Positions 9,554-17,578 of a stretch of 64,000 nt of DNA are shown here, piece by piece (position 1 is the first letter of the stretch; each line of letters begins with the position of its first letter). Made by a program: the position numbers and the translations under genes. The DNA lies in the NCBI GenBank assembly GCA_016711825.1, contig JADJSG010000005.1, positions 372,001 through 436,000 of the forward strand, written 5' to 3'. Below the pieces are notes generated by a model. It was not told the DNA's origin, did not search any database, and saw nothing but the letters and a program-made list of their open reading frames with translations. Source of the stretch: Bacteroidota bacterium (lineage in GTDB: Bacteria; Bacteroidota; Bacteroidia; Chitinophagales; Chitinophagaceae).

Positions 9554-10422
9554 AAAAGAAAAACCCTTAACCAATTCAATACCTAAAGAGTTTAAAATTT
9601 AATACCGATGTAACATATGGAATAATCCAATGGCCGTTTAACATCTTGCATTCAATAATATTCCAATCGGCATTTACCATTGTAAGATTTTTAAATAATG
9701 GCATAAGTTATATATCACATTGTTTAATATGATTTTCGTTCAAGTACATATTACAAATTCATTTTCATCTTTTCTCATCATCATTTTAACATGCATGATT
9801 GATATTCTACATTATTAAATGCTTGTATACCGCAACTATATAGTTAAACTAGATGTAGACAGATTGCAGAAGGGATTTTATTCGCAGTCCCTAAAAAAAA
9901 AATTAAATCTATAATCCCATATAGAATACGATCCAATTCAATTTCAAATGAAGGAATGCAAGAATAAAAAAAAAGCTCACATGCTTTAAATTCAAATAAG
10001 TCTTTTTTATTACTTCATATTATTTGCCTATACATGGCTTTTTAGCCTGTTCATTGTATGTAGCTTATATCAGATTGGCATACTATAAATCTGCTTGCTT
10101 CTTCGACCAGGTATCAAAAGATCTGTCAGATCAACTACAGCTACTTTAATAAAATAGCATTAGCCATTCAACTATTTTCTTTTTCAATATTCTTGCTTTT
10201 GACATACCTTATTCCACCTCATCCCTAAGCATCCTTTTCATATATAATTCTTCGCAAATCGTCAAATGACATATATCATTTTTTAGGAAATTATCTGTCA
10301 TTGTAATTTTGCATTTTAATAATAAACACTACAAATATTGTTTCCAATTTACATACTTAAATCGGTTCAAAACCATTCGAAAAATCCATAAATATTCAAT
10401 CCTTAAATAACATCATAACATC
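9554..10422. other. 869-bp AT-rich gap without a supported gene
   Basis: This is the largest non-coding gap in the window. I find no reading frame with coding character on either strand. A small palindrome GATCTG-T-CAGATC lies at 10120-10132 and a promoter box for the FISUMP gene lies at its right end. It may hold decayed genes, but nothing recognisable remains. Confidence 0.5.
10304..10311 (+). promoter_or_regulatory. -7 box (TAATTTTG) upstream of the FISUMP gene
   Basis: A perfect TAnnTTTG match lies about 110 nt before the ATG at 10423. If used, the transcript would have a leader of about 105 nt, long for this window. Confidence 0.35.
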
Positions 10423-11337
10423 ATGAAAAAAATCAAAACACTCACGCTCGCTGTTGTATCTCTTCTCTTCATGCAAAATGTTTTTGCCCAAACTGCCACT
10501 GATATAGATGGCAATGTGTATAATATTATTACCATTGGTACACAAGACTGGTTGCAAGAAAATTTAAAAACCACTAAACTCACAGATGGTACTCCCATCG
10601 CTTTGGTATCAGACAATACATTATGGTCATCAAGTACTACAGCTGCCTATTGCTGGTATGGCAACGATCAGGGATTATATGGAAATACCTATGGTCCCTT
10701 GTATAATTGGTATACCGTAAATACAGAAAAACTATGCCCTTCTGGCTGGCATGTACCTAATAATGACGAATGGCAAACATTGGTCGACTTCTTAGGTGGT
10801 GCCTCTGTTGCAGGTAATAAATTAAAAGAAGCTGGCACTACCCATTGGTATATTCCCAATACAGGCGCTACGAATGAGTCGGGATTTACCGCATTACCTG
10901 GTGGACAAAGAGGAGCCTTTGGCGGATTTGATTTGGTCAAAGGAACGGCTACATTTTGGACATCCACTTCTACATCTCCCTTAAATGCTGAAACATGGGC
11001 ACTCTTTTATCATAGTGGGTATTGTCAAAATGTAGGCGATGGCAAAGAGGCTGGCAAATCAGTACGTTGTATTAAAGGGAGTGTAAACGCACTTCAAGAA
11101 ACGGATGCTTCTTCTAACAATTACCAAATCTACCCTAACCCAACGAGCAATATTTTTTATGTTCAGCAACATCATTCACAAGATTGCAAACTACAAGTGC
11201 TTGACCTCTTTGGACATACAATCCTCATGAAAACATTCACCCAACAAACATCAGTCAGTCTGCCACAAGCGGGTATGTATATCATTCGAATTTCAGATAA
11301 AAATGGAATATATAGTCAACCCATTATAGTGGAGTAG
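10423..11337 (+). CDS. FISUMP-domain secreted protein with T9SS type A sorting domain
   Basis: 304 residues. A signal peptide (1-23, ending NVFAQ) precedes a Fibrobacter succinogenes major paralogous (FISUMP) domain: DIDGNVYNIITIGTQDWLQE, then YGPLYNWYTVNTEKLCPSGW and HVPNNDEWQTLVDFLGG, ending SVRCIKG. The C-terminal ~75 residues begin with YQIYPNPTSN and end in a beta-sandwich typical of T9SS type A signals. It should be exported across the outer membrane and attached to the surface or released. The role of FISUMP domains is not known. Confidence 0.9.
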   Translation: MKKIKTLTLAVVSLLFMQNVFAQTATDIDGNVYNIITIGTQDWLQENLKTTKLTDGTPIALVSDNTLWSSSTTAAYCWYGNDQGLYGNTYGPLYNWYTVNTEKLCPSGWHVPNNDEWQTLVDFLGGASVAGNKLKEAGTTHWYIPNTGATNESGFTALPGGQRGAFGGFDLVKGTATFWTSTSTSPLNAETWALFYHSGYCQNVGDGKEAGKSVRCIKGSVNALQETDASSNNYQIYPNPTSNIFYVQQHHSQDCKLQVLDLFGHTILMKTFTQQTSVSLPQAGMYIIRISDKNGIYSQPIIVE

Positions 11338-11694
11338 CGATTTGATAAGAAAGTACTATTCCTACATAGGTTTATGTTCTTTGCTATATAGCCAAGTTTA
11401 ATCTTTAGGCTTCGCAGAATCACTTTGGTTGAAAACACTTCTAAGTGAAACATTCATTGTACGATTCACAAATTCACATGGGTAATCAATCCATTCAGTG
11501 AATAAGATTTTTGTCTGGTTTGTTTCCAATATTATTTGTTTCTTTGATTCAAACAAAATAAGTGTTTGAATAAGTTAAAATAAAAATTGATAGTCAGTGG
11601 ACTAGCTTTTTGACTTTTACTTTAGCAAAGCACTACGAATAAAGGATGATTAAAATTCTAAATGAAAAATAAACCTGGATCTTAAAATAAACGA
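11338..11694. other. 357-bp intergenic stretch
   Basis: I see no gene, no convincing terminator and no full-consensus promoter box here; the bases before the aldolase gene are simply AT-rich. Confidence 0.45.
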
Positions 11695-12420
11695 ATGAAA
11701 AATAAACAAACAAAAATAGGGACCCTTATCTCATTGAATATTCCGCAAATTACTTGTCAATTATCGGCTTTGGGTTACGACTTTATTTTTATCGATCTGG
11801 AACATGGACATGTAAATGAAGAAACAATTGCTGCCATCATTCTTTCCAAAAAACCAGGCTGTCAGGTTTTTATACGCATCCGTGATATTACCGAAGCAAG
11901 TATCAAAATGGCATTAGACTTGGGTTGCGATGGCATCATAGCTCCACGTGTAGAACAAATGAGCGAAATAGAAAGCCTTGTTAATTATTCATTTTATCCA
12001 CCTGTGGGAAAAAGAAGTGTGGGCTTTGGATTAGCCAATCAGTATGGACTTGATTTTAAAAACTATACCGCACATTTCAGGCCCCTCATTCTTCCACAGG
12101 TAGAAAGTGTAAAAGGGGTTGAGAATATTGAGCAGATTTTAGCAACAGAAAATATCGCAGGCATCTTTATCGGACCCTTTGATTTATCGATGTCGCTGGG
12201 GATTGCAGGTCAGTTTGATTCAACTATTTTTACAGACACCATTGATACGCTGCGAAATGCATGTAATGTTCATGAAAAACTTTTTGGCACTTTTGCAACA
12301 AATATTGAGCGTGCTTCAGATGAAATTGCCAAAGGAACAGATATGATAGCAGTGGGTGTTGATGCGAATCTATTTTTGAATCAATATGCTCAGATGATTG
12401 ATGCATTGAAAAGAAGGTAA
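11695..12420 (+). CDS. HpcH/HpaI-family aldolase
   Basis: 241 residues, the usual length of this TIM-barrel family. Visible are FIFIDLEHGH with the metal-ligand Glu, the substrate Arg region VFIRIRD, PQVESVKGVENI with the second Glu, and FIGPFDLSMSLGI with the metal-binding Asp. Members catalyse divalent-metal-dependent retro-aldol cleavage of 4-hydroxy-2-oxo acids to pyruvate and an aldehyde. No companion catabolic gene is adjacent, so the physiological substrate is open. It sits between two unrelated accessory genes. Confidence 0.87.
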   Translation: MKNKQTKIGTLISLNIPQITCQLSALGYDFIFIDLEHGHVNEETIAAIILSKKPGCQVFIRIRDITEASIKMALDLGCDGIIAPRVEQMSEIESLVNYSFYPPVGKRSVGFGLANQYGLDFKNYTAHFRPLILPQVESVKGVENIEQILATENIAGIFIGPFDLSMSLGIAGQFDSTIFTDTIDTLRNACNVHEKLFGTFATNIERASDEIAKGTDMIAVGVDANLFLNQYAQMIDALKRR

Positions 12421-12531
12421 AATTCAGAAACGGATGGTGTATAATCATGCAAAGTGTTATGATCATAAACGTATAGAATGCAGACAGAGTTCCTAATCAT
12501 TTAGGTGAAACAATTTTCTTTTCGTTATTTT

Positions 12532-12587
12532 TTCCATTCAATTGGAAAAAATACCGTTAATTATTCCATTACGATGGAAAAAATACC
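12532..12587 (+). promoter_or_regulatory. Double inverted-repeat operator before the DUF4143 ATPase
   Basis: Two palindromic boxes, TTCCATTCAATTGGAA (12532-12547) and TTCCATTACGATGGAA (12564-12579), lie 32 bases apart, which is three helical turns. Each is followed by AAAATACCG. A near-consensus -7 box GATATTTG follows at 12588-12595 and the ATG is at 12603. The layout suggests a protein dimer binding twice over the promoter, perhaps autoregulation. Confidence 0.55.
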
Positions 12588-12602
12588 GATATTTGACTCA
12601 TT

Positions 12603-13721
12603 ATGATTATTCGGAACTTACAAAAATCAATTCAAGAAAAAATAGGAAAAGGAAAAACAATCTTGCTTTTAGGCGCAAGACAAGTTGGTAAAAGCACTCT
12701 TTTACGAAATCTTTTTGAAGATGAAAAAAACATATTATGGCTCGATGCTGAAAATCCTGATATTCCAGAACTATTTAAAAATGCTACGAATACAAGTCTT
12801 ACAAGACAATTTTCAAATTATAAAATAGTGATTATTGATGAAGCACAAAAAATTGAAAATATTGGAAGCGTTCTGAAATTATTTACTGATTATTTGAAGA
12901 ACACCCAAGTGATAGCTACAGGTTCATCTTCGTTTGAAATAAAAAATAAAACAAATGAACCATTGACCGGACGTAAATGGGAGTATCATTTATTTCCATT
13001 GTCGTATTCAGAAATGGTAGAACACACTAATGAAATAGAAGAAAAAAGGTTGTTGACACATAGACTCATTTATGGATATTACCCAGAAATAGTCGTGCAT
13101 GATGACGATCTAGCCTTGCGATTAAAAACCCTTTCCGAAAGCTATCTGTATAAAGATATTTTAATGTGGCAGGATATCAAAAAGCCTGATAAACTTGTGC
13201 AACTTTTGAAAGCCTTAGCGATGCAGATTGGTAGCGAAGTCAACTATCATGAATTAGGAAATATCGTAGGTTTAAAAAACGATACCGTTGAAAAGTATAT
13301 TCAATTGTTAGAACAAACATTTGTCATATTTCGATTACCAGCTTATTCAACGAATCAGCGAAAAGAATTAAAAAAGGGGAAAAAAATATATTTTTTTGAC
13401 AATGGTATTCGGAATGCTATCCTGGGTGATTTTAAATTATTTGAAACACGACAAGATAAAGGTGCATTGTTTGAAAATTTTGTTATTAGTGAGTTGTATA
13501 AAAAACACAGTTACGAGGGTAAAACTTTTCAATGTTATTTTTGGCGCACAGCCGATCAGCAAGAAATTGATTTAATCATTGAAAAAGAAGGAATATTAAA
13601 TGCGTATGAAATTAAATGGAATCCAGGCTCAAAAGCAAAGCTGAGTAAAACATTCAGTAAGGTATATCCGAATCATACATTCCAGGTAATCAACGCTGAG
13701 AACATAGTAGATTTTATGTAG
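12603..13721 (+). CDS. AAA_14/DUF4143-family ATPase
   Basis: 372 residues. The N-terminal AAA_14 P-loop domain has Walker A LLLGARQVGKSTLLRN and Walker B IVIIDEAQKI, followed by sensor-like IATGSSS. The C-terminal DUF4143 domain ends with a PD-(D/E)xK-like pattern, QEIDLIIEKEG then AYEIKWN, as usual in the family. The biological role of this abundant, horizontally spread family is poorly defined; no toxin or restriction partner is adjacent. It is probably monocistronic, controlled by the inverted repeats upstream. Fold assignment is firm and function unknown. Confidence 0.88.
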   Translation: MIIRNLQKSIQEKIGKGKTILLLGARQVGKSTLLRNLFEDEKNILWLDAENPDIPELFKNATNTSLTRQFSNYKIVIIDEAQKIENIGSVLKLFTDYLKNTQVIATGSSSFEIKNKTNEPLTGRKWEYHLFPLSYSEMVEHTNEIEEKRLLTHRLIYGYYPEIVVHDDDLALRLKTLSESYLYKDILMWQDIKKPDKLVQLLKALAMQIGSEVNYHELGNIVGLKNDTVEKYIQLLEQTFVIFRLPAYSTNQRKELKKGKKIYFFDNGIRNAILGDFKLFETRQDKGALFENFVISELYKKHSYEGKTFQCYFWRTADQQEIDLIIEKEGILNAYEIKWNPGSKAKLSKTFSKVYPNHTFQVINAENIVDFM

Positions 13722-14315
13722 GCATATTTTAATAGCATTGTGTTGATAGTGCATACATTCAGAAACACTATCAGAGTCCTAATCTTTGATAGCATTTGTA
13801 GACATTTATAGTGGCAATTAGGATGGAAATGTTTTGAGGAAGTAAAGAGATACACTTACATGTTTGAATGATGGATAATAAGGTTGTGATAAGGGGAAGC
13901 CGATGGAAAGTATGAAGCAATAATCCCATGGCCCCATAATGATGCCCACCTTTTATACCTTATCTTCTGATGCGCTCACTGTTCAAACTTCTTCATACGA
14001 AGCAAACTTTTATACAGCTGGGGGGATTCCCTTTCCTAAATTTTTCCTGTTAACTTTAGGAATGCTGTGTGGATAATTGGCAAAGCCAATACATAACATA
14101 AAACCTCACGAAGGCAGTAGCCCTTCGGAGAGTGGTTCAAATAAATATTCCTAAATCTAAACACATCATTACCAATACTATTTAGAAGTTCAAAAATGAT
14201 TATATTTTATACCAACAACAAATTCTAATTTGAGTATTTCAATAAACTTATATTCTATGAAAATATATAATAACCCTTATTCTTTATTTAATATAATAAA
14301 TCTCTTTTATTTTAC
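13722..14315. other. 594-bp gap with hairpins and repeat copy A
   Basis: Between the convergent ATPase and response-regulator genes. Two possible stems lie just after the ATPase gene: GATAGTG (13745-13751) with CACTATC (13766-13772), and TCCTAAT (13777-13783) with ATTAGGA (13817-13823). Repeat copy A follows at 13931-14137. No gene is supported. Confidence 0.55.
13931..14137 (+). repeat. Hairpin-rich 207-bp repeat, copy A
   Basis: Nearly identical to 19759-19964, in the same orientation. Conserved internal hairpins: CCTAAA/TTTAGG (14035-14056), ATTGGC-AAA-GCCAAT (14076-14090) and CGAAGG/CCTTCG (14109-14127). Differences from copy B are clustered outside the stems. A short frame starting ATGATGCCCACC runs through it, but a one-base length change in a G-run (six here, five in copy B) makes its end differ, so protein coding is unlikely. 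Confidence 0.8.
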
Positions 14316-14969
14316 TTACCCCTCCCTATAATACCCATTTTTAATGGCATACATCGCCAAACCAACCCTTGATTTGAGGTTTAATTTATCAAACAAGGCA
14401 TCTCTGTACCCTTCAACCGTGCGTGGACTGCAATACATTTTTTCGGCGATTTCTTTGTAGGTATACTCAGTACATACAAAGGATAAAAATTCCTTTTCCC
14501 GATCACTTATTTTTACTTTTTGATCATCGCCTTTTTCAATTGCAAAACCTACATTATTAAATACTTTGGTAGCTGCCCAATCCGGAAAATAATATCCCTT
14601 TGTAATCAATGCATCAAGGGCTTGAATCAATTCATTGGGCTCTACATTTTTGAGTAAATAACCCTTGGCACCTGCTTTGATCATTTTGATCAAACTGTCA
14701 TCATCGTCTTGCATAGACAAAGTGAGTATCAACACATCAGGATGCGTCAACTTAAGCCACGCAGCCGTTTCAAAACCATTCATGATGGGCATCGAAATAT
14801 CGAGCAATACAATATCAGGTATGTTCTTTGCATTGGCCATTTTCTCCATAAGCATTTTACCATTCGACACTTCATATAACACCTGATAATTTAAATGTTC
14901 ATTCACAATTGAAGCAATGGCTTTTGCAATAAGTATATGGTCGTCTACAATTACGATGTTGTGTGTCAT
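14316..14969 (-). CDS. NarL/FixJ-type response regulator
   Basis: 217 residues. Receiver domain (1-120) with VDDH, phospho-acceptor Asp in VLLDISMPIMNGFE and the conserved Lys in GYLLKNVEP. A C-terminal LuxR-type helix-turn-helix spans about 150-210: KISDREKEFLSFVCTEYTYK then SPRTVEGYRDALFDKLNLKS. Its start overlaps the stop of the kinase gene by 4 bases (ATGA), so the pair is co-translated. It probably regulates the divergent secreted-protein gene or its own operon; this is an inference from position. Confidence 0.92.
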   Translation of the reverse strand: MTHNIVIVDDHILIAKAIASIVNEHLNYQVLYEVSNGKMLMEKMANAKNIPDIVLLDISMPIMNGFETAAWLKLTHPDVLILTLSMQDDDDSLIKMIKAGAKGYLLKNVEPNELIQALDALITKGYYFPDWAATKVFNNVGFAIEKGDDQKVKISDREKEFLSFVCTEYTYKEIAEKMYCSPRTVEGYRDALFDKLNLKSRVGLAMYAIKNGYYREG

Positions 14970-15751
14970 GCGGCTTTGTTTAATGGTAATGTAATTTTAC
15001 AATAAGTCCCTTTCCCTAGTTCACTTATCATCGAATAGTCGGCATTTAATAAATCAGCCCTACTCTTCATATTGTTCAAACCAATGCCCTCAGAGTTTTG
15101 TTGCATATCAAATCCTATCCCATCATCACTGAGCTGTATTTGCAAATTTGATGCATGATAGTTCATTTCAACATTAATGGTTTTACAAGATGCATGTTTT
15201 AAACTGTTGTGTATAAACTCTTGCAATATGCGTTGTATAAAATTTTTTTGAACGGCACTGACTACAAAGGGCTCCTCAGTTTCTATAAAATTAACCTGAC
15301 ATATCTGTAAAGCATTCACTTTGGCACATTCATTTTTTAAAATAGTAAATAGTTCCGCCGAATCAATGGCTTCATTCGTAATACTCTTCGACAAACTTCT
15401 TAATTCAGTAAGGGAGTCATTAATAATTTCTCCAATAGAATGAAGCTGCGTTTGAATGTCAGGATGAAAATTAGCATGTGCTAATTGGCTTGTATATATG
15501 GAAGCAAGGGTTAATTTCTGACCTACATTGTCATGTATTTCTCTACCTATATCCTTCAAGGTTTGCATTTGAATATCAATTTGGGTTTTTAGCAATTCCT
15601 CTTGATGAGTTTTGTTTAATAATGCTTTGTCGGTATTATATTCCAATTTTCGCTTTCTATATTGAATGATAAAAATGACAATCCCTGAAATAAGAATAAG
15701 ACAAACAAAACTTGCAAAAAAAAAGAAAATAATTAATTGGCTTTCTTCCAT
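14966..15751 (-). CDS. HisKA_3-type sensor histidine kinase with one membrane helix
   Basis: 261 residues. One N-terminal transmembrane helix (about 7-30) is followed by a short coiled linker, the HisKA_3 dimerisation/phospho-acceptor motif DIGREIHDNVGQKLTLA and a HATPase domain with FIQRILQEFIHNSLKHA (N-box), LSDDGIGFD and GIGLNNMKSRADLL. There is no extracellular sensor domain, so it probably senses through the membrane or through the 7TM-like protein encoded just upstream, with which it overlaps by 19 bases. Same architecture as NarX/DesK-type kinases that pair with LuxR regulators. Confidence 0.92.
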   Translation of the reverse strand: MEESQLIIFFFFASFVCLILISGIVIFIIQYRKRKLEYNTDKALLNKTHQEELLKTQIDIQMQTLKDIGREIHDNVGQKLTLASIYTSQLAHANFHPDIQTQLHSIGEIINDSLTELRSLSKSITNEAIDSAELFTILKNECAKVNALQICQVNFIETEEPFVVSAVQKNFIQRILQEFIHNSLKHASCKTINVEMNYHASNLQIQLSDDGIGFDMQQNSEGIGLNNMKSRADLLNADYSMISELGKGTYCKITLPLNKAA

Positions 15752-16383
15752 AAAAAACTAATAGTGTAACAAACGTACATGATACAATTCAGTGCGACGA
15801 CAAAATAATAATAATTGTAGTAATAATCTATATTCATCTGATATATATAGTTACTAAAAAAATAAAAAGGCAACGTTGATAAGTAAAAAATCAATTGACC
15901 CAAGCCAATCCAAAAAAATGAATCTTGTTTGAAATAAAGAATATCATTGCTTCGCAATAATTTATAAAAATAGTAAACAATAATAATCAACAATAAAAAA
16001 ATGCCAATGGTATAAGTCAAGTATGAAAAAAAGTACGTTTTATGCTGTAATAATAATAAGTCTAGAAGCAAACTACATAGGTAAATCAAAGATGGTATAA
16101 TAAATATATTTTTGTTTGAAGTTCGCTTTGAATACAGCCAGTAAAAAACAAGAAATTGTATCGGAAGAACAAAAAAACCATACCAAATGGTGTTGAGGTT
16201 GCGGGCATCTATTAACTTTAAAAATTTACCTGCCAATTCTGATAAAAAAATAAACCCAAGTAAATAGACAAAGTATTTAAGATAGGCATGTTGTAATCGT
16301 TTGAAATACAACATGCCTGTAACCAATGCCAAAGCTTCAAAACCGTTTAAAATCAGAATAAGGATATGCATTTTATTACTCAC
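15733..16383 (-). CDS. Polytopic membrane protein of unknown function, sensor-operon partner
   Basis: 216 residues with six or seven hydrophobic segments and very short loops rich in Tyr and Phe (e.g. YYYNYYYFVVALNCIM). No enzymatic motif is visible. It overlaps the upstream gene by 8 bases and the downstream kinase by 19 bases, so translation is coupled. I infer that it is the membrane sensing partner of the small kinase, which lacks its own input domain. The sequence does not prove this, and a transport role is possible. Confidence 0.65.
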   Translation of the reverse strand: MSNKMHILILILNGFEALALVTGMLYFKRLQHAYLKYFVYLLGFIFLSELAGKFLKLIDARNLNTIWYGFFVLPIQFLVFYWLYSKRTSNKNIFIIPSLIYLCSLLLDLLLLQHKTYFFSYLTYTIGIFLLLIIIVYYFYKLLRSNDILYFKQDSFFWIGLGQLIFYLSTLPFYFFSNYIYQMNIDYYYNYYYFVVALNCIMYVCYTISFLWKKAN

Positions 16384-17251
16384 AGTTTAGGAGGGTTGCA
16401 TCAGTATATCTAGTGGCTGAACTTTTACTGGGTGGTGGTATCAAGTCGCCATGATTCATGATTGTAGTATCAACAGGTGTTGTCGAATCACCTGTGCCTG
16501 GAATTTTCCCTTTCTTTGTCATCATTTTTCTTGACATGTTCATTTGTTTTTGATTCTTATCTTGATAACCTCCAATCAATGCCATGATTTTCGAAGGACT
16601 TTTTGCTATCTCTTTTTTTATTCTTAATGCGGCGTGATGATCCGAAGCAGTGTCTACCAAAGTACTATATAAAGAAGTGGTCACTTGTTCTAAACTTTCT
16701 GGATTACATGAAGGAGTTCCATCACTATTCAATTCAAATCGATCTGGTGAAAAATCTACATGTACCGGTAATCCTCCAATATTTTTAGTATATGTGGGGA
16801 CTAATACAAGGGTATGTTTGCCTTGATATTGATCTGTCACACTATCAGGTAAAGGCAAACTATTATTATAAGCCCCATAATAAAACCGAATACCAAGTTC
16901 TCCTAATTGATCATTACACGATCGTTGACAACATAGACGTTCAATTTCAAAAATAAAAGATTTCAGTTTATTCAAACTAAAATAAACAGAGCGTGCATCA
17001 TCTTCAATCGTTGACAAAGTACTGTTCGGATTGGTGATTAATTGATATTGTTGTGACTGGTAATTTGTAATCATTCTTACCACCACCGACTCTAAGTCGA
17101 GATAGTCGATTTGCTCAGATACCATTATCTCATTATAACAGTTATTGCAAGGGTTTGCTTCCCTTTTCAAAGATTGTTCTTTAAGCGTTGCTAATGGCAA
17201 TTTCATTTTTGTTTCTTTTGATACTAGATCAGATTTTTTTGATTTACTCAT
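16376..17251 (-). CDS. Cysteine-containing protein of unknown function, first gene of the sensor operon
   Basis: 291 residues, no signal peptide and no membrane segment, so probably cytoplasmic. Seen: an N-terminal CNNCYNE pair, a LCCQRSCND cluster near residue 113, a central GIRFYYGAYNN ... HTLVLVPTY stretch and a Pro-rich tail starting MNHGDLIPPP. The four or five cysteines might bind a metal. I do not recognise a named family. It is the first gene of a tightly overlapping operon with a membrane protein, kinase and regulator, and is transcribed away from the large secreted protein at 17579. Confidence 0.6.
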   Translation of the reverse strand: MSKSKKSDLVSKETKMKLPLATLKEQSLKREANPCNNCYNEIMVSEQIDYLDLESVVVRMITNYQSQQYQLITNPNSTLSTIEDDARSVYFSLNKLKSFIFEIERLCCQRSCNDQLGELGIRFYYGAYNNSLPLPDSVTDQYQGKHTLVLVPTYTKNIGGLPVHVDFSPDRFELNSDGTPSCNPESLEQVTTSLYSTLVDTASDHHAALRIKKEIAKSPSKIMALIGGYQDKNQKQMNMSRKMMTKKGKIPGTGDSTTPVDTTIMNHGDLIPPPSKSSATRYTDATLLNCE

Positions 17252-17410
17252 TGTAATTGTTTTTATTGATTTAAAAAATAAAAGTACTCAAGACATCCGC
17301 AACTTCAAGCATTGATTTGGTATAAATAAATGAAAACATCTTCAAACAGCTTTAAATACTGTAATTGTCTTTTAATACTCTACAATTATTAGGTTATTTC
17401 CACGCAACCT

Positions 17411-17428
17411 TACCGTTAAAAAACGGTA
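17411..17428. promoter_or_regulatory. Palindrome in the divergent promoter region
   Basis: TACCGTT-AAAA-AACGGTA is a perfect inverted repeat with 7-bp arms in the 327-bp space between the divergent genes at 17251(-) and 17579(+). It could be an operator or a small hairpin. Nearby GATCTTTG (17497-17504) resembles a -7 box for the plus-strand gene. Nothing else is evident in this gap. Confidence 0.4.
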
Positions 17429-17578
17429 TAAAAGTTCCGTCATTTATGACTTTGATTTCAGCTATTCAACTCTTCTGTCCCGATTGTACACTTCGGATCT
17501 TTGCATCGTAATTACAAATAAACAAAAACAGGTATGCCGAAAACTGTCACAAGAGTAGGCACAAAAAAAAATTATCTT

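Noticed and set aside
10120..10132. GATCTG-T-CAGATC palindrome
   Set aside because: Short, isolated and not near a promoter or gene start; expected by chance in 64 kb.
12603..13721. DUF4143 ATPase as part of a defence system
   Set aside because: No nuclease, methylase, reverse transcriptase or other effector gene is adjacent; the neighbours are an aldolase and a two-component operon.
17534..17578. Upstream ATG (17534) as start of the 678-aa exported protein
   Set aside because: It would place about 15 polar and charged residues before a clear signal peptide that begins at the ATG at 17579.
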